A stretch of DNA of 64,000 bases. Origin: Streptococcus suis. GTDB taxonomy: Bacteria; Bacillota; Bacilli; Lactobacillales; Streptococcaceae. Each line of letters starts with the position of its first letter. Positions within the stretch are counted from its first letter, which is position 1. The notes beneath the pieces were generated by a model. The model was not told the origin of the DNA. It was given only the letters and a program-made list of their open reading frames with translations, and did no database searches. The stretch lies in assembly GCF_017601095.1 (NCBI RefSeq), contig NZ_JAGFUX010000001.1, forward strand, positions 234,118 through 298,117. The letters run 5' to 3'. A program made the position numbers and the translations under genes. This document shows positions 55,272-63,563 of the stretch, piece after piece.

Positions 55272-56069
55272 ATGATGAAATTATTGATTATTTTACTTGC
55301 TATATTCACTTTTACTGGCTGTTCAAGTCAAAAATCAAATGACAAACCAACCTCATATGATGGTGACTACTCTTCTTATGCCGCAATTTTGGAGGGTAAT
55401 GACGAGATTTCATTTACTATAGAAAATGGTAATGTAAAAGGAAAAGCAGCTACTGGTGTAGTTGATGAAAGAACTATGACTTTCACAGATAAGGATCAGC
55501 TAAAATCAACTTTTACTTATGATAAAGGGGAGTTGATAATAAAAAAATCAGAAAGTGTAGTAGCTTATCGAAAAAATTCTCCGGCATATAATTACATTAA
55601 TGAAGTTTATGCAAAATACTACCAAGAGATAGAGCCTCAGTTGATTAAGATAATAAATCAAAATTATCTGCAATTCCTTGAAGGAAACTATATAAATCAA
55701 TATCCTGATTTAGAGGTGAAGCAAATAGTTATTGATGATAATCAATTCTTAATTCAATACATTAACAGTAAACCAAACAAATACATAGACTTCATTTTTG
55801 ATAGTGTTACAATTGATGAACCAAATTGGGATAAGGACCAAATCTTAAGTATTGATAAAACTTTATTGAAAACTTACGAAAATTGTTCAACTATTGAAGA
55901 TATAATGGCAATTACTAATTTTGATATGAAATTAACAGGTCACGATAAAGAGGGTGAACGCTATAAAATTATTGTATCATATAATAATGGAAGTAGAAAT
56001 ATCGTTTTACAAAAGCAAGGTGATTCAAAGAATAATTGGATTGACAGTGATTTTGATTACATAAAGTAG
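55272..56069 (+). CDS. Lipoprotein of the bacteriocin locus, 265 aa
   Basis: Signal peptide MMKLLIILLAIFTFTGCSSQ with lipobox FTGC (Cys17), then a Ser/Asp-rich linker. Two regions: about 28-110 forms a small beta domain (GDYSSYAAILEGNDEISFTIENGNVKGKAATG), and about 115-265 is mixed. No known motif. Lipoproteins at this place in bacteriocin operons often give self-immunity; here that is an inference from position. Starts 1 nt after the exporter stop with GAAAGGGAAAG upstream. Confidence 0.75.
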   Translation: MMKLLIILLAIFTFTGCSSQKSNDKPTSYDGDYSSYAAILEGNDEISFTIENGNVKGKAATGVVDERTMTFTDKDQLKSTFTYDKGELIIKKSESVVAYRKNSPAYNYINEVYAKYYQEIEPQLIKIINQNYLQFLEGNYINQYPDLEVKQIVIDDNQFLIQYINSKPNKYIDFIFDSVTIDEPNWDKDQILSIDKTLLKTYENCSTIEDIMAITNFDMKLTGHDKEGERYKIIVSYNNGSRNIVLQKQGDSKNNWIDSDFDYIK

Positions 56070-56141
56070 ATTATTATATATAAAGCTGAGTCTCAAAAAA
56101 TATCTTAGCCCGCCTAAAATTGAAAATATGAAACCAAAAAC

Positions 56142-56190
56142 TAACAAATGGAGTCTATGAAAATTTAAAGAGTCCGTTTGTTAATTTTTC
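56142..56190 (+). terminator. Probable terminator after the bacteriocin operon
   Basis: TAACAAATGGA, 20-nt loop, TCCGTTTGTTA with one wobble, then ATTTTTC. The loop is long, so moderate confidence. Confidence 0.5.
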
Positions 56191-56208
56191 TATCCATCTA
56201 GTTGGTGA

Positions 56209-58086
56209 CTAAAGTGGAATAGTTTCATTAAATTTAATCTCAACATTCCTATTATTTATACCAATATTATCTAAAATTTCACTAAAATTTTCTAATTTTT
56301 TAACTAGATATTCATATTCATCTATGCACTTACTAAGTTCATTTTGAAAAACTTCAATCTCTTTCTCAACTTCTTCTAGTTTTATAGCTGCAGTAAGATT
56401 CATCTTGGAATAATCATATCTGGCCAAGCGGCGGTTCTCTATATCGTTGTTGTTCAGATTAAGCAAGACTTCCGCAACCTTGTTGAGATGAGCTATATGA
56501 TCCTGCAACTCTGTAATGGTTAAATCTAATTGAGCAATATCCTTAATAATCTCATCTTTAACCTCTTGATAAGACTTATTCTCCGTATCCAAGTCAATAA
56601 GGAGATTTATCTCTTCAATCTTTTTCTTAAGTGTATCAATGGTTGGTCGTCTTCTTGGAATACTCTTGCTATCATTGGTTAACTGACGAATGAGTTCACG
56701 CCCTCGCATATAGCGATTGAGTTCGGACGCCTCCTTGTTGTAAATGAAGAATTGTGCGGTCTCACGGATAAAAACATAGTAGTGTTTGCCACTCTCTGTC
56801 TCTTTAATATCTAAATTACGGTTTGGGATAAAGACCAAGCCGTCTTTTTTTACGCCATAATTCATCCTAATAAAAAGACCGTCTTTAACTAATTTATCAA
56901 TCTGATGGTCAGCTAAAACAACCTCAAACTCCTGAACCTGGTCTCGTTTCTCCTTAAATGCTTGATAGGCCTCTTGTAAGTCTTCATAAGCTAGCCTGTC
57001 CTTATCTTGCTCCTCACAGTATCCCTCAAAGTCAAAAATAAGTTGCGACTGGTCAATAGCAGGAACTTCACCGCGTTTCTCAAAATAGCTCTCGAAAAAT
57101 TGAACATCATAGATATTTGTAGAACTAAGTTTTTGATTATTGACTGTAATGCTATGGCCATTTTCTGTTAGAGTAAAAGCCACATGCTTTTGTTTCATCG
57201 AAATAGTGAGGTTGAGTTTTTGTGCAAATTCCAAAAGCTGTGAAAGGTCACAAACTCTGGGTAAGAGGAAATCCAAGCGTTTCTCAATCGCTCGCTTGGC
57301 AAATTGCTCTCGAAAATATTCCTCGGTATAGGGTTGACGCTTATCTAACTGCTTGCCTCGGATGATTTGCTTCATAGGCATATCTGTCATCAAAAATCGA
57401 GCATGCTTTCTTGAAAAATCAATCTGAGCATTCAAGGCTTCTGCCTTAGATATAAAGTCACCAAAGTTCTTACTATTCTCCATCAGAAAATAAAGACGTT
57501 GCTTCAACTCAAATTTGTGATTACTCTTGCGATAGGTCACAAACTTCTCATGAGAATAGCGGTTCGGTGTGATAATTTTGGCACCTGCTTCTTTGGCAAG
57601 GCGGTCAGAAATCATCCGTAAATTTCTCTCCTGGGCATAATCCCATTTGAGTTTCTTATGAGAATTGAGGTCAACTGAATTGATGAGGATATGATTATGC
57701 AGGTGATGTTTGTCTGTATGGGTCGTCACAATAAAGCGAAAGTTTCCTCCAGTCAACTCCTTTACCGTCTCATAACCAATACGATTGATTTCTTCAGGTG
57801 TTAAATTATCTTCGGGCGAGAATGACTGGATAAGATGATGAGCATGAATTTTAGTTTGCTTGACCTGTTGTCGGTCATTTCTAGAATTGTAAAGCCTATC
57901 ATTATTGACAAGATTAGCCTGATACATCTCAACTATTTCTTCGTAATTTGGGAAGTCTAGGTAGTTGCTCATTCCAAAATCTGAAACCAATTTGAGTTGG
58001 TCAGTCTTATCTGGATTCAGAATATACTTGATAAGACTTTTACGGTATTTGTTGCCATGAACAGCAAAATGCTTAGTGACTACCAT
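56209..58086 (-). CDS. Relaxase (MOBP-type, Relaxase/mobilization nuclease), 625 aa
   Basis: Nicks DNA at oriT and pilots the strand to the recipient. The N-terminal relaxase domain has early tyrosines (HGNKYRKSLIKYILNP), IHAHHLIQSFSPEDNLTPEE, and the metal motif THTDKHHLHNHILINSV near residues 131-147 (HxDxxHxHNH). The C-terminal 300 residues are helical with coiled-coil stretches. Similar in order and length to Tn5252-type relaxases. ATG 58086 overlaps the MobC-like gene by 14 nt. Confidence 0.93.
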   Translation of the reverse strand: MVVTKHFAVHGNKYRKSLIKYILNPDKTDQLKLVSDFGMSNYLDFPNYEEIVEMYQANLVNNDRLYNSRNDRQQVKQTKIHAHHLIQSFSPEDNLTPEEINRIGYETVKELTGGNFRFIVTTHTDKHHLHNHILINSVDLNSHKKLKWDYAQERNLRMISDRLAKEAGAKIITPNRYSHEKFVTYRKSNHKFELKQRLYFLMENSKNFGDFISKAEALNAQIDFSRKHARFLMTDMPMKQIIRGKQLDKRQPYTEEYFREQFAKRAIEKRLDFLLPRVCDLSQLLEFAQKLNLTISMKQKHVAFTLTENGHSITVNNQKLSSTNIYDVQFFESYFEKRGEVPAIDQSQLIFDFEGYCEEQDKDRLAYEDLQEAYQAFKEKRDQVQEFEVVLADHQIDKLVKDGLFIRMNYGVKKDGLVFIPNRNLDIKETESGKHYYVFIRETAQFFIYNKEASELNRYMRGRELIRQLTNDSKSIPRRRPTIDTLKKKIEEINLLIDLDTENKSYQEVKDEIIKDIAQLDLTITELQDHIAHLNKVAEVLLNLNNNDIENRRLARYDYSKMNLTAAIKLEEVEKEIEVFQNELSKCIDEYEYLVKKLENFSEILDNIGINNRNVEIKFNETIPL

Positions 58087-58438
58087 AAAATGCCCTCAAC
58101 TTTTGGCACTTGACATCGAAGTCCTTATCGACTTCCGCAATCAGTTGACCTATGCCAGATTTCAGATTATCTCGCTGCTCTACCGTCAGAAGTTTTGTCT
58201 GATTGACGGTTCTGGCTATCTGGTTAATATTATTGCCAATTCGGCGTAATTCAAAAATCAAGTCTTGATAGTTGCTAGTGTCAATTGTTAAAAAGGTCAT
58301 ATTGGGATTAAGTAGAACTTTTCTGGCATAAGCAGAAAAATTTGTGCAAGAACTTTGACTGATATGATTGTTCAAGGTCGCAAGTTCCTGGTCTGTTAGA
58401 AATACTTTTTTGAGATTAGTTCGGTAACGATTTTCCAT
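58073..58438 (-). CDS. MobC-like relaxosome protein, 121 aa
   Basis: Helps the relaxase open oriT. Motif ELRRIGNNINQIARTVNQT (about residues 67-85) is the MobC signature. N-terminal half may be a ribbon-helix-helix DNA-binding fold (SAYARKVLLNP). Start ATG 58438, ending inside the relaxase gene start. Same transcript as the relaxase. Confidence 0.88.
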   Translation of the reverse strand: MENRYRTNLKKVFLTDQELATLNNHISQSSCTNFSAYARKVLLNPNMTFLTIDTSNYQDLIFELRRIGNNINQIARTVNQTKLLTVEQRDNLKSGIGQLIAEVDKDFDVKCQKLRAFYGSH

Positions 58439-58440
58439 AG

Positions 58441-58803
58441 CTAACCTCTCATATACTTATCTCGAAATTCTAAACTGAGTGGTACTGTCTTCTCCACTTC
58501 TGCCATCAGTTCTTGAACACAAGTCAATATAATTCTTAAGTGTTCTGATGTGACTTGTTGGTCTCGTTCTGCTAGAGTTGCTACTTGTAAAATATCTCTA
58601 CTGATTTGTTCGATTTTTTGAGATTGCCAAAAAATAAACCAATCTCTGATATCATCCTTGTTATTGACAAGGTCCAACAGCTTTTGTCTGACAAAGGGAG
58701 AAAACTGCTCCGCATTCTCTTTCATCATCAGTTGTTGAATCTGCTCAAATTCCTCAAGCGTCAAGTTGATTTCCTTACGAATTGTCCGATAAGTCTCTGT
58801 CAT
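58441..58803 (-). CDS. Relaxosome accessory protein, 120 aa
   Basis: Size, N-terminal pattern (TYRTIRKEINLTLEEFEQIQQLM) and helical content match small DNA-binding accessory proteins encoded before MobC in Tn5252-like elements. It resembles the 121-residue MobC-like protein in layout (RTNLKKVFLTDQELATL there), suggesting an old duplication; the NQIAR motif is missing. Ends 2 nt before the MobC-like start. ATG 58803 with AAGGAG. Confidence 0.75.
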   Translation of the reverse strand: MTETYRTIRKEINLTLEEFEQIQQLMMKENAEQFSPFVRQKLLDLVNNKDDIRDWFIFWQSQKIEQISRDILQVATLAERDQQVTSEHLRIILTCVQELMAEVEKTVPLSLEFRDKYMRG

Positions 58804-58829
58804 GATGATTCACTCCTTCTTACATTTCC

Positions 58830-59060
58830 CTCTATCGGGTTAGCACCGATACCGTATCTGATACGGGAACTTCCTAAAAGCCTCAAAGTTTCCTTTTTCG
58901 GCTTTTGCGAGCTCAGATATTGTGTCCACAATATCCCAAAAATCATATCGCCAGCTGATCACAAACCTTGCAGGTTTGTCAGCCGACGATAAGATAACTT
59001 GGTGGCTTCGCCCCCAAACCCCCAGTGAAAAAATCAAGATTTGATTTTCAATTGAATGAG
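58830..59060. other. Candidate origin of transfer (oriT)
   Basis: The 357-nt gap upstream of the mobilization genes is rich in inverted repeats: CCGTATC-T-GATACGG (58852-58866), ACAAACCT-TGC-AGGTTTGT (58961-58979), and TGGTGGC-TTC-GCCCCCA (59000-59016, one mismatch) followed by AACCCCC. Such perfect repeats beside a relaxase operon are the usual place of oriT. The nic site cannot be fixed without a homolog. Confidence 0.6.
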
Positions 59061-59160
59061 ATTAGGATAACAAGAAAGATTTGGAAAAGGTATCACAGAA
59101 TTGAAAATAAGAGTAAGAAAAAAGAGAGCCAAGGCTCTCAAAAATAACATACAAACAATA

Positions 59161-60756
59161 TTATTTTGTAGTTATATTTGTAAATAATTGAGAAGACTTC
59201 AAAATATAATAGCTTATATTTTGGGAATCGTCTTTAAATACAAGAATACCTTGTTTATTGTATGATCCAACTACTTCAGAATTACTATCTATTATTTGCA
59301 TGGAGACATTATCTACTTTGTAAATTTGCTTATTTAATAAAATTTCATTATTCTTAAATTCAATTTTTTTAGACTTATCAACACTGTTTATAATTCCATC
59401 TTTCACATCAGCAAAAACATATTCTCCTCTAAAATTATTAGTCATAAAATTGTTTGCTAGTATTGATCCAACTATGGAGATAGTTAACAAAATAAGTGGG
59501 AATATAATGATGCTATAATCTGGTCTTTTCAATAATTTTAATCCAATTGACTTATTTTTTTGTGGCAATGTTTTGTAAATTTTAGAAGTAGATTTTACAT
59601 AATAGGTATCATCAATAATCAAAATGTCCTCGGATATTATTTTAATATTTTTGGAATTACCAGACTTAGTTTTTATAATCCCTTTCTCATAAGTATATAC
59701 ATTTTTTTCACTACTTTGAAATCTATTTTTAGTACAGCAATAATTATCTGACTCATCGAACTGCCATTTTTTATCTCTAAAAAATACCTTATTATATTGT
59801 CCATATAAGGCAACATTAAATTCATTTTTTAAAACTTTAATTATAATAAATTTCGATAACTTATCAATAATAATATCTTTAAACTCAATGAATACAATCA
59901 AGATAAATGATACTACCAATACTTTAACAATCGTAACAATCATATTTAAATCTGACAAATATGAGATATTTAGAATATTTTCATGCCTATCGTATAAATA
60001 ATTGTATAAGAAATTAAATTCATCATTGTATATTAAAACTTCTGAAATAATGAGTGCAAGATATATGAATGGTATAAATAATAAAACCTGATATTTTAAT
60101 CTTGTAAATTTTTCTTTATTCTCATTGTCAGCTGTATTATTCATAATTTTTAAAAAATTCTTTTTTTGTAATATTTTTATATCCTCATTTAAAAATTGAG
60201 GTACTAAACTTGATAGTATTATTGATGTAAAAGTCCAACTTAGCAAAGATTTTTCTATTCCTACTAAAGAAAAAGTAAACAAAGGAATAGTCACATAGCT
60301 CAAAAGATATACAGGGGGCATTCTAGCTATATCGAATAAAATCTTCGATATAATAAGACACATTACTACTAATAATGGAAAACTATAAGTTGAAATTCCT
60401 ATACCTGGTATAATTAATTCCCCAAATAAACTTTGTAACATAGTTTGGAAAAAAATTCCCATAAAAATATACTTAGTACTTGTACGTAGTGAATTAAAAA
60501 AATATTTCCAAAATTTGAGAGTGTATTCCTTATTTAACTGATTAGATACCGAAATAAAATAATATTTCATATCTCCACGATTTATTATATAGTATCTAAC
60601 AGAAATAATAATATAACCTACCATGGTAACCCATTCAAATAAATTTTGAGGAATATTTCTAATAAACCAAAAAACAATAGGAATCTCTAAAAAAAGTGAT
60701 AGATAATACTGCCACATCATTGGTCTTTTAATAAATATATCTTTAACTATTTTCAT
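59161..60756 (-). CDS. Large membrane protein of the defence operon, 531 aa
   Basis: Not recognised. Nine or ten hydrophobic spans: pairs near residues 14-55, 95-165 (several), 215-240 and 270-300, then a soluble stretch (about 300-420, with KIYKTLPQKNKSIGLKLL) and a span at 425-445 (SIIIFPLILLTISIVGSILANN), ending in an extracytoplasmic beta-rich tail (GEYVFADVKDGIINSVDKSKKIEFKNNEILLN). No enzyme motif. Its ATG is 1 nt after the helicase stop and its ribosome site AGGAGA is inside the end of the helicase gene, so it is coupled to the nuclease-helicase pair. May be a membrane effector or sensor. Confidence 0.75.
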   Translation of the reverse strand: MKIVKDIFIKRPMMWQYYLSLFLEIPIVFWFIRNIPQNLFEWVTMVGYIIISVRYYIINRGDMKYYFISVSNQLNKEYTLKFWKYFFNSLRTSTKYIFMGIFFQTMLQSLFGELIIPGIGISTYSFPLLVVMCLIISKILFDIARMPPVYLLSYVTIPLFTFSLVGIEKSLLSWTFTSIILSSLVPQFLNEDIKILQKKNFLKIMNNTADNENKEKFTRLKYQVLLFIPFIYLALIISEVLIYNDEFNFLYNYLYDRHENILNISYLSDLNMIVTIVKVLVVSFILIVFIEFKDIIIDKLSKFIIIKVLKNEFNVALYGQYNKVFFRDKKWQFDESDNYCCTKNRFQSSEKNVYTYEKGIIKTKSGNSKNIKIISEDILIIDDTYYVKSTSKIYKTLPQKNKSIGLKLLKRPDYSIIIFPLILLTISIVGSILANNFMTNNFRGEYVFADVKDGIINSVDKSKKIEFKNNEILLNKQIYKVDNVSMQIIDSNSEVVGSYNKQGILVFKDDSQNISYYILKSSQLFTNITTK

Positions 60757-60757
60757 G

Positions 60758-61804
60758 TTATCTCCTTTTTCGATAATTTTCTATATCAGATTGCTTTACA
60801 AAATATAAGCTTCTTCTCGTACGTGTACATGCAACATAGAATTTACTTTTAGTTTGTGAAGAAAGTTCATTTAAGCAATCAGCTGCGAATAATTTATATG
60901 TTGTTGGATTTAATACTACACAAACATTGTCATATTCAGAGCCTTTGCTATCCCCCCAATTCTGACTTTTGCAATCATAATCATAAGATTTTTGATAAAA
61001 AAGTTTCATAACATTGTCATCTGCCATTATTGATTCTATTTTATCCTGTGAATCTATGAGAGTAATTTGGGCAGAGTACTTCTCTTCTAGCTGTGATGAA
61101 ATTTCAATTGCTAATTTTTCAACAATGAAATCACAAACTATTTTTGGGCAGCGATAACTTTTTGACAAACTTGACAAATCAATTTCAAATCCTGAATCAG
61201 AAATAACTCTTATCCAATTCTCAAAACTCGAATGGATTCCTTTTCCTTTATTCCCTCGCCTAGAGGTACTAAAGGTTTTTTGGTAAAAATCTCCAAGCAA
61301 CAACACTTCTGCTTTAAGATTACTTAAACTCAGAAGCCAATCAAAATCATCTGATTCAAAATCCTGACACTCATCTACATAAATACAATCAAAAAATTTA
61401 TCAATTCTCTCCAAATATGAATTATCAAATGGGATATTGTTCCTTTTATAAATTAAGAACCCCCTTAATAATGACTTAGAAAGTTGATTCTGAATAATTC
61501 TACCAGTAGTATCTATAGAATTATTGTCAATCTTTCCTTGAGTTTCATAGTCAAAGTTTATTCCTTTTGGTCGTTTCCCTAAATATGGCACTAAACAAAA
61601 ACTATATAGAAACTCAAAGACACCAAAAATAAAAGTAGACTCAGGAATGTAGCCAAATTTGTCAATCAGCTTTGCTCTGATTGTATTCTGGTTCGTCTCT
61701 GTGTACGTAAGGATAAGATTTCTTTTTTGAGGATCAATACTTTCAATTATTTTAGTTGTTTTGCCACTTCCAGCAACCGCATGAATCAATCTTTTATTAT
61801 CCAT
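60758..61804 (-). CDS. UvrD/GajB-like SF1 helicase, 348 aa
   Basis: DNA helicase-like ATPase. Walker A AVAGSGKTTKIIE (residues 10-22), motif II IYVDECQDF, motif III LLLGDFYQKTF, motif IV region LSKSYRCPKIV, motif V KGSEYDNVCVVL, motif VI FYVACTRTRRSLYFV. It is small for the group (GajB is near 490) because the insert domains are reduced, but all core motifs are there. Start overlaps the end of the OLD-nuclease gene by 19 nt. This partnership defines Gabija systems. Confidence 0.85.
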   Translation of the reverse strand: MDNKRLIHAVAGSGKTTKIIESIDPQKRNLILTYTETNQNTIRAKLIDKFGYIPESTFIFGVFEFLYSFCLVPYLGKRPKGINFDYETQGKIDNNSIDTTGRIIQNQLSKSLLRGFLIYKRNNIPFDNSYLERIDKFFDCIYVDECQDFESDDFDWLLSLSNLKAEVLLLGDFYQKTFSTSRRGNKGKGIHSSFENWIRVISDSGFEIDLSSLSKSYRCPKIVCDFIVEKLAIEISSQLEEKYSAQITLIDSQDKIESIMADDNVMKLFYQKSYDYDCKSQNWGDSKGSEYDNVCVVLNPTTYKLFAADCLNELSSQTKSKFYVACTRTRRSLYFVKQSDIENYRKRR

Positions 61805-63375
61805 TCAATCGCCTCTTTAATATAATTAGGTATAATAAATTTTTTGCTTATATTATCAGTTTCCAAGTGCTCTAGTAATCTTAATGCAAATTCAGCCTTT
61901 TCTCTGAGCATGTATCCTTGTAAATCTTTGGATTTAGTTAAACCTGAAGAATCTAACAAACCTTTGTTATTTTTATAAATACATATTTCAAATGTTTGAT
62001 TATCATTATCTAAATCAGAAGAAACTTTTATATTCTGGAATTGCTGATATGAACTGTACTTTGACTGTACATTTCCTGCATAATCACTATCGTTATCCGT
62101 AATTACTACCACCTTCTTATCTACAAAACAAGTAGCAATTTCTAAATACCTTTCAAAACTTAATCCATCTACAGAGATAATTGATACGTTAAAATCCTCA
62201 GGCTTTTTTGAATGAATCATTTCAAAAAATTTTTCCATTAAAATATACTCTGCATTCCCTTCAACAAGCATAATCTTCTTACCAAGAGAAAAATTTAATA
62301 AATTCTGATTCGTAGATTTTTGGAAAAATCGTATCGTATCTCTATTCAGTCCTTCAAGTTTAGATATCTGACCATTGTCTAAGAAATGCAGATTATCTAC
62401 TCCTAATCTTGAAGCAATCATATTTGAATGTGTTCCAATAAAAACTTGAACTCCAGTATTTGAACTCAACATATTGACTAATTTCTGGAGATTTTGGAAA
62501 CTCAAATGATTTTCGGGCTCTTCAATAAGTAGTATTTTAACTGTTTCCTTGAGGTGACTATATGCATTCTCTACCCCTAATAATACCTTTTCACCCTGCC
62601 CTAAATTTTTTATATCTATACCATTTTTTACAGCTGATACTGAATTTCTAAATGAATTTTCTGATTCATCAAAATGAAGTTGGAATTCTGAAGCATTCTC
62701 CTTCAACAATTCGTCCTTCCTTAAAGAATTTAAAAAATTAAGTGAATTTATTCTATATTTATGATTAACTTTTGCTCTATCTTCAGCTGATATATTATCT
62801 AAATATACCTCATGAATACGTTTTTGAATTTCTTGCTGTGTATCAATAAGACTTGTATTTATCATTGAATGTAGAAACTTATATGGTTTATTGTAAGAGG
62901 AATAGGTTTTCCCTGAAAATGTCAAAAATTCAACTCTATAGAACTCAAAAGGAAAGACTGTCCAATTACTATTATTTAAGACAGAAGTAATTTCAGCTAT
63001 GTAGTCTTGATTAGGTGTTATTTTTAATGAAAGTCCAAAAGCTGTGATTTTTTGAGAGTTATGCTTCCCTTCAATATTGAAGTTAGAGGAAATTTCAGTA
63101 CTTGATTCATCAAAATAAATTTCAACGAAGACCTCAGGGAGCTGATTGATATCCCTTGTCCCCATAAATTCTATAATCGCTTCTTGATTAATGATACTAG
63201 ACAAACTACTTCTTTCAATTTGACTGTGACTACCGCTCAGCACTAAACCAATTCCATATAATAGAGTTGATTTCCCAGAACCGTTCTCCCCAACAAAAAT
63301 ATTAACTTCAGAATTACAAGTAAAATCAATATTCTGATAACGTTTAAAGTTTTGTATTATAATTCTTGATATCAT
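61786..63375 (-). CDS. OLD-family ATPase/TOPRIM nuclease (GajA-like), 529 aa
   Basis: ATP-sensing DNA endonuclease. N-terminal ABC-type ATPase: IIIQNFKRYQNIDF, Walker A VGENGSGKSTLLYGIG (about 29-44), signature-like region IKNLGQGEKVLLG, Walker B ILLIEEPENHLSFQNLQ, and VFIGTHSNMIASRLG. C-terminal TOPRIM: KIMLVEGNAEYILMEKFFE with the metal-binding Glu, and VVVITDNDSDYAGN with DxD. Slightly shorter than the prototype GajA (about 578). ATG 63375 has no good ribosome site. First gene of the three-gene unit, with extended -10 at 63425-63433. Confidence 0.88.
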   Translation of the reverse strand: MISRIIIQNFKRYQNIDFTCNSEVNIFVGENGSGKSTLLYGIGLVLSGSHSQIERSSLSSIINQEAIIEFMGTRDINQLPEVFVEIYFDESSTEISSNFNIEGKHNSQKITAFGLSLKITPNQDYIAEITSVLNNSNWTVFPFEFYRVEFLTFSGKTYSSYNKPYKFLHSMINTSLIDTQQEIQKRIHEVYLDNISAEDRAKVNHKYRINSLNFLNSLRKDELLKENASEFQLHFDESENSFRNSVSAVKNGIDIKNLGQGEKVLLGVENAYSHLKETVKILLIEEPENHLSFQNLQKLVNMLSSNTGVQVFIGTHSNMIASRLGVDNLHFLDNGQISKLEGLNRDTIRFFQKSTNQNLLNFSLGKKIMLVEGNAEYILMEKFFEMIHSKKPEDFNVSIISVDGLSFERYLEIATCFVDKKVVVITDNDSDYAGNVQSKYSSYQQFQNIKVSSDLDNDNQTFEICIYKNNKGLLDSSGLTKSKDLQGYMLREKAEFALRLLEHLETDNISKKFIIPNYIKEAIEWIIKD

Positions 63376-63424
63376 ACAGACTATCTGAACCTCGCATATT
63401 TAGTTTGAAAAGTTATTTATTGAA

Positions 63425-63433
63425 ATTATATCA
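63425..63433 (-). promoter_or_regulatory. Extended -10 of the defence operon
   Basis: Minus strand TGATATAAT about 50 nt upstream of ATG 63375; faces the XRE regulator promoter, leaving about 60 nt between the two -10 boxes. Confidence 0.6.
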
Positions 63434-63494
63434 CATAAATTATTCTATTATTTTTAAATTACAAATTCAGGATATGTTTTACATTACTTTCCTC

Positions 63495-63522
63495 TTGCAT
63501 CTTAAATCTTTTATGATATAAT
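63495..63522 (+). promoter_or_regulatory. Promoter of the divergent XRE regulator
   Basis: TTGCAT (63495-63500), 16-nt spacer, TATAAT (63517-63522) with TGA before it. GTTTATAAAAC at 63530-63540 is a short near-palindrome just downstream and may be its operator. Confidence 0.7.
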
Positions 63523-63563
63523 TTTGTTAGTTTATAAAACAACAATAGTTTTCAGGAGGTAGT

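Noticed and set aside
58840..59037. 65-codon minus-strand frame in the oriT region
   Set aside because: Runs through three inverted repeats, starts without ribosome site and has no protein-like pattern.
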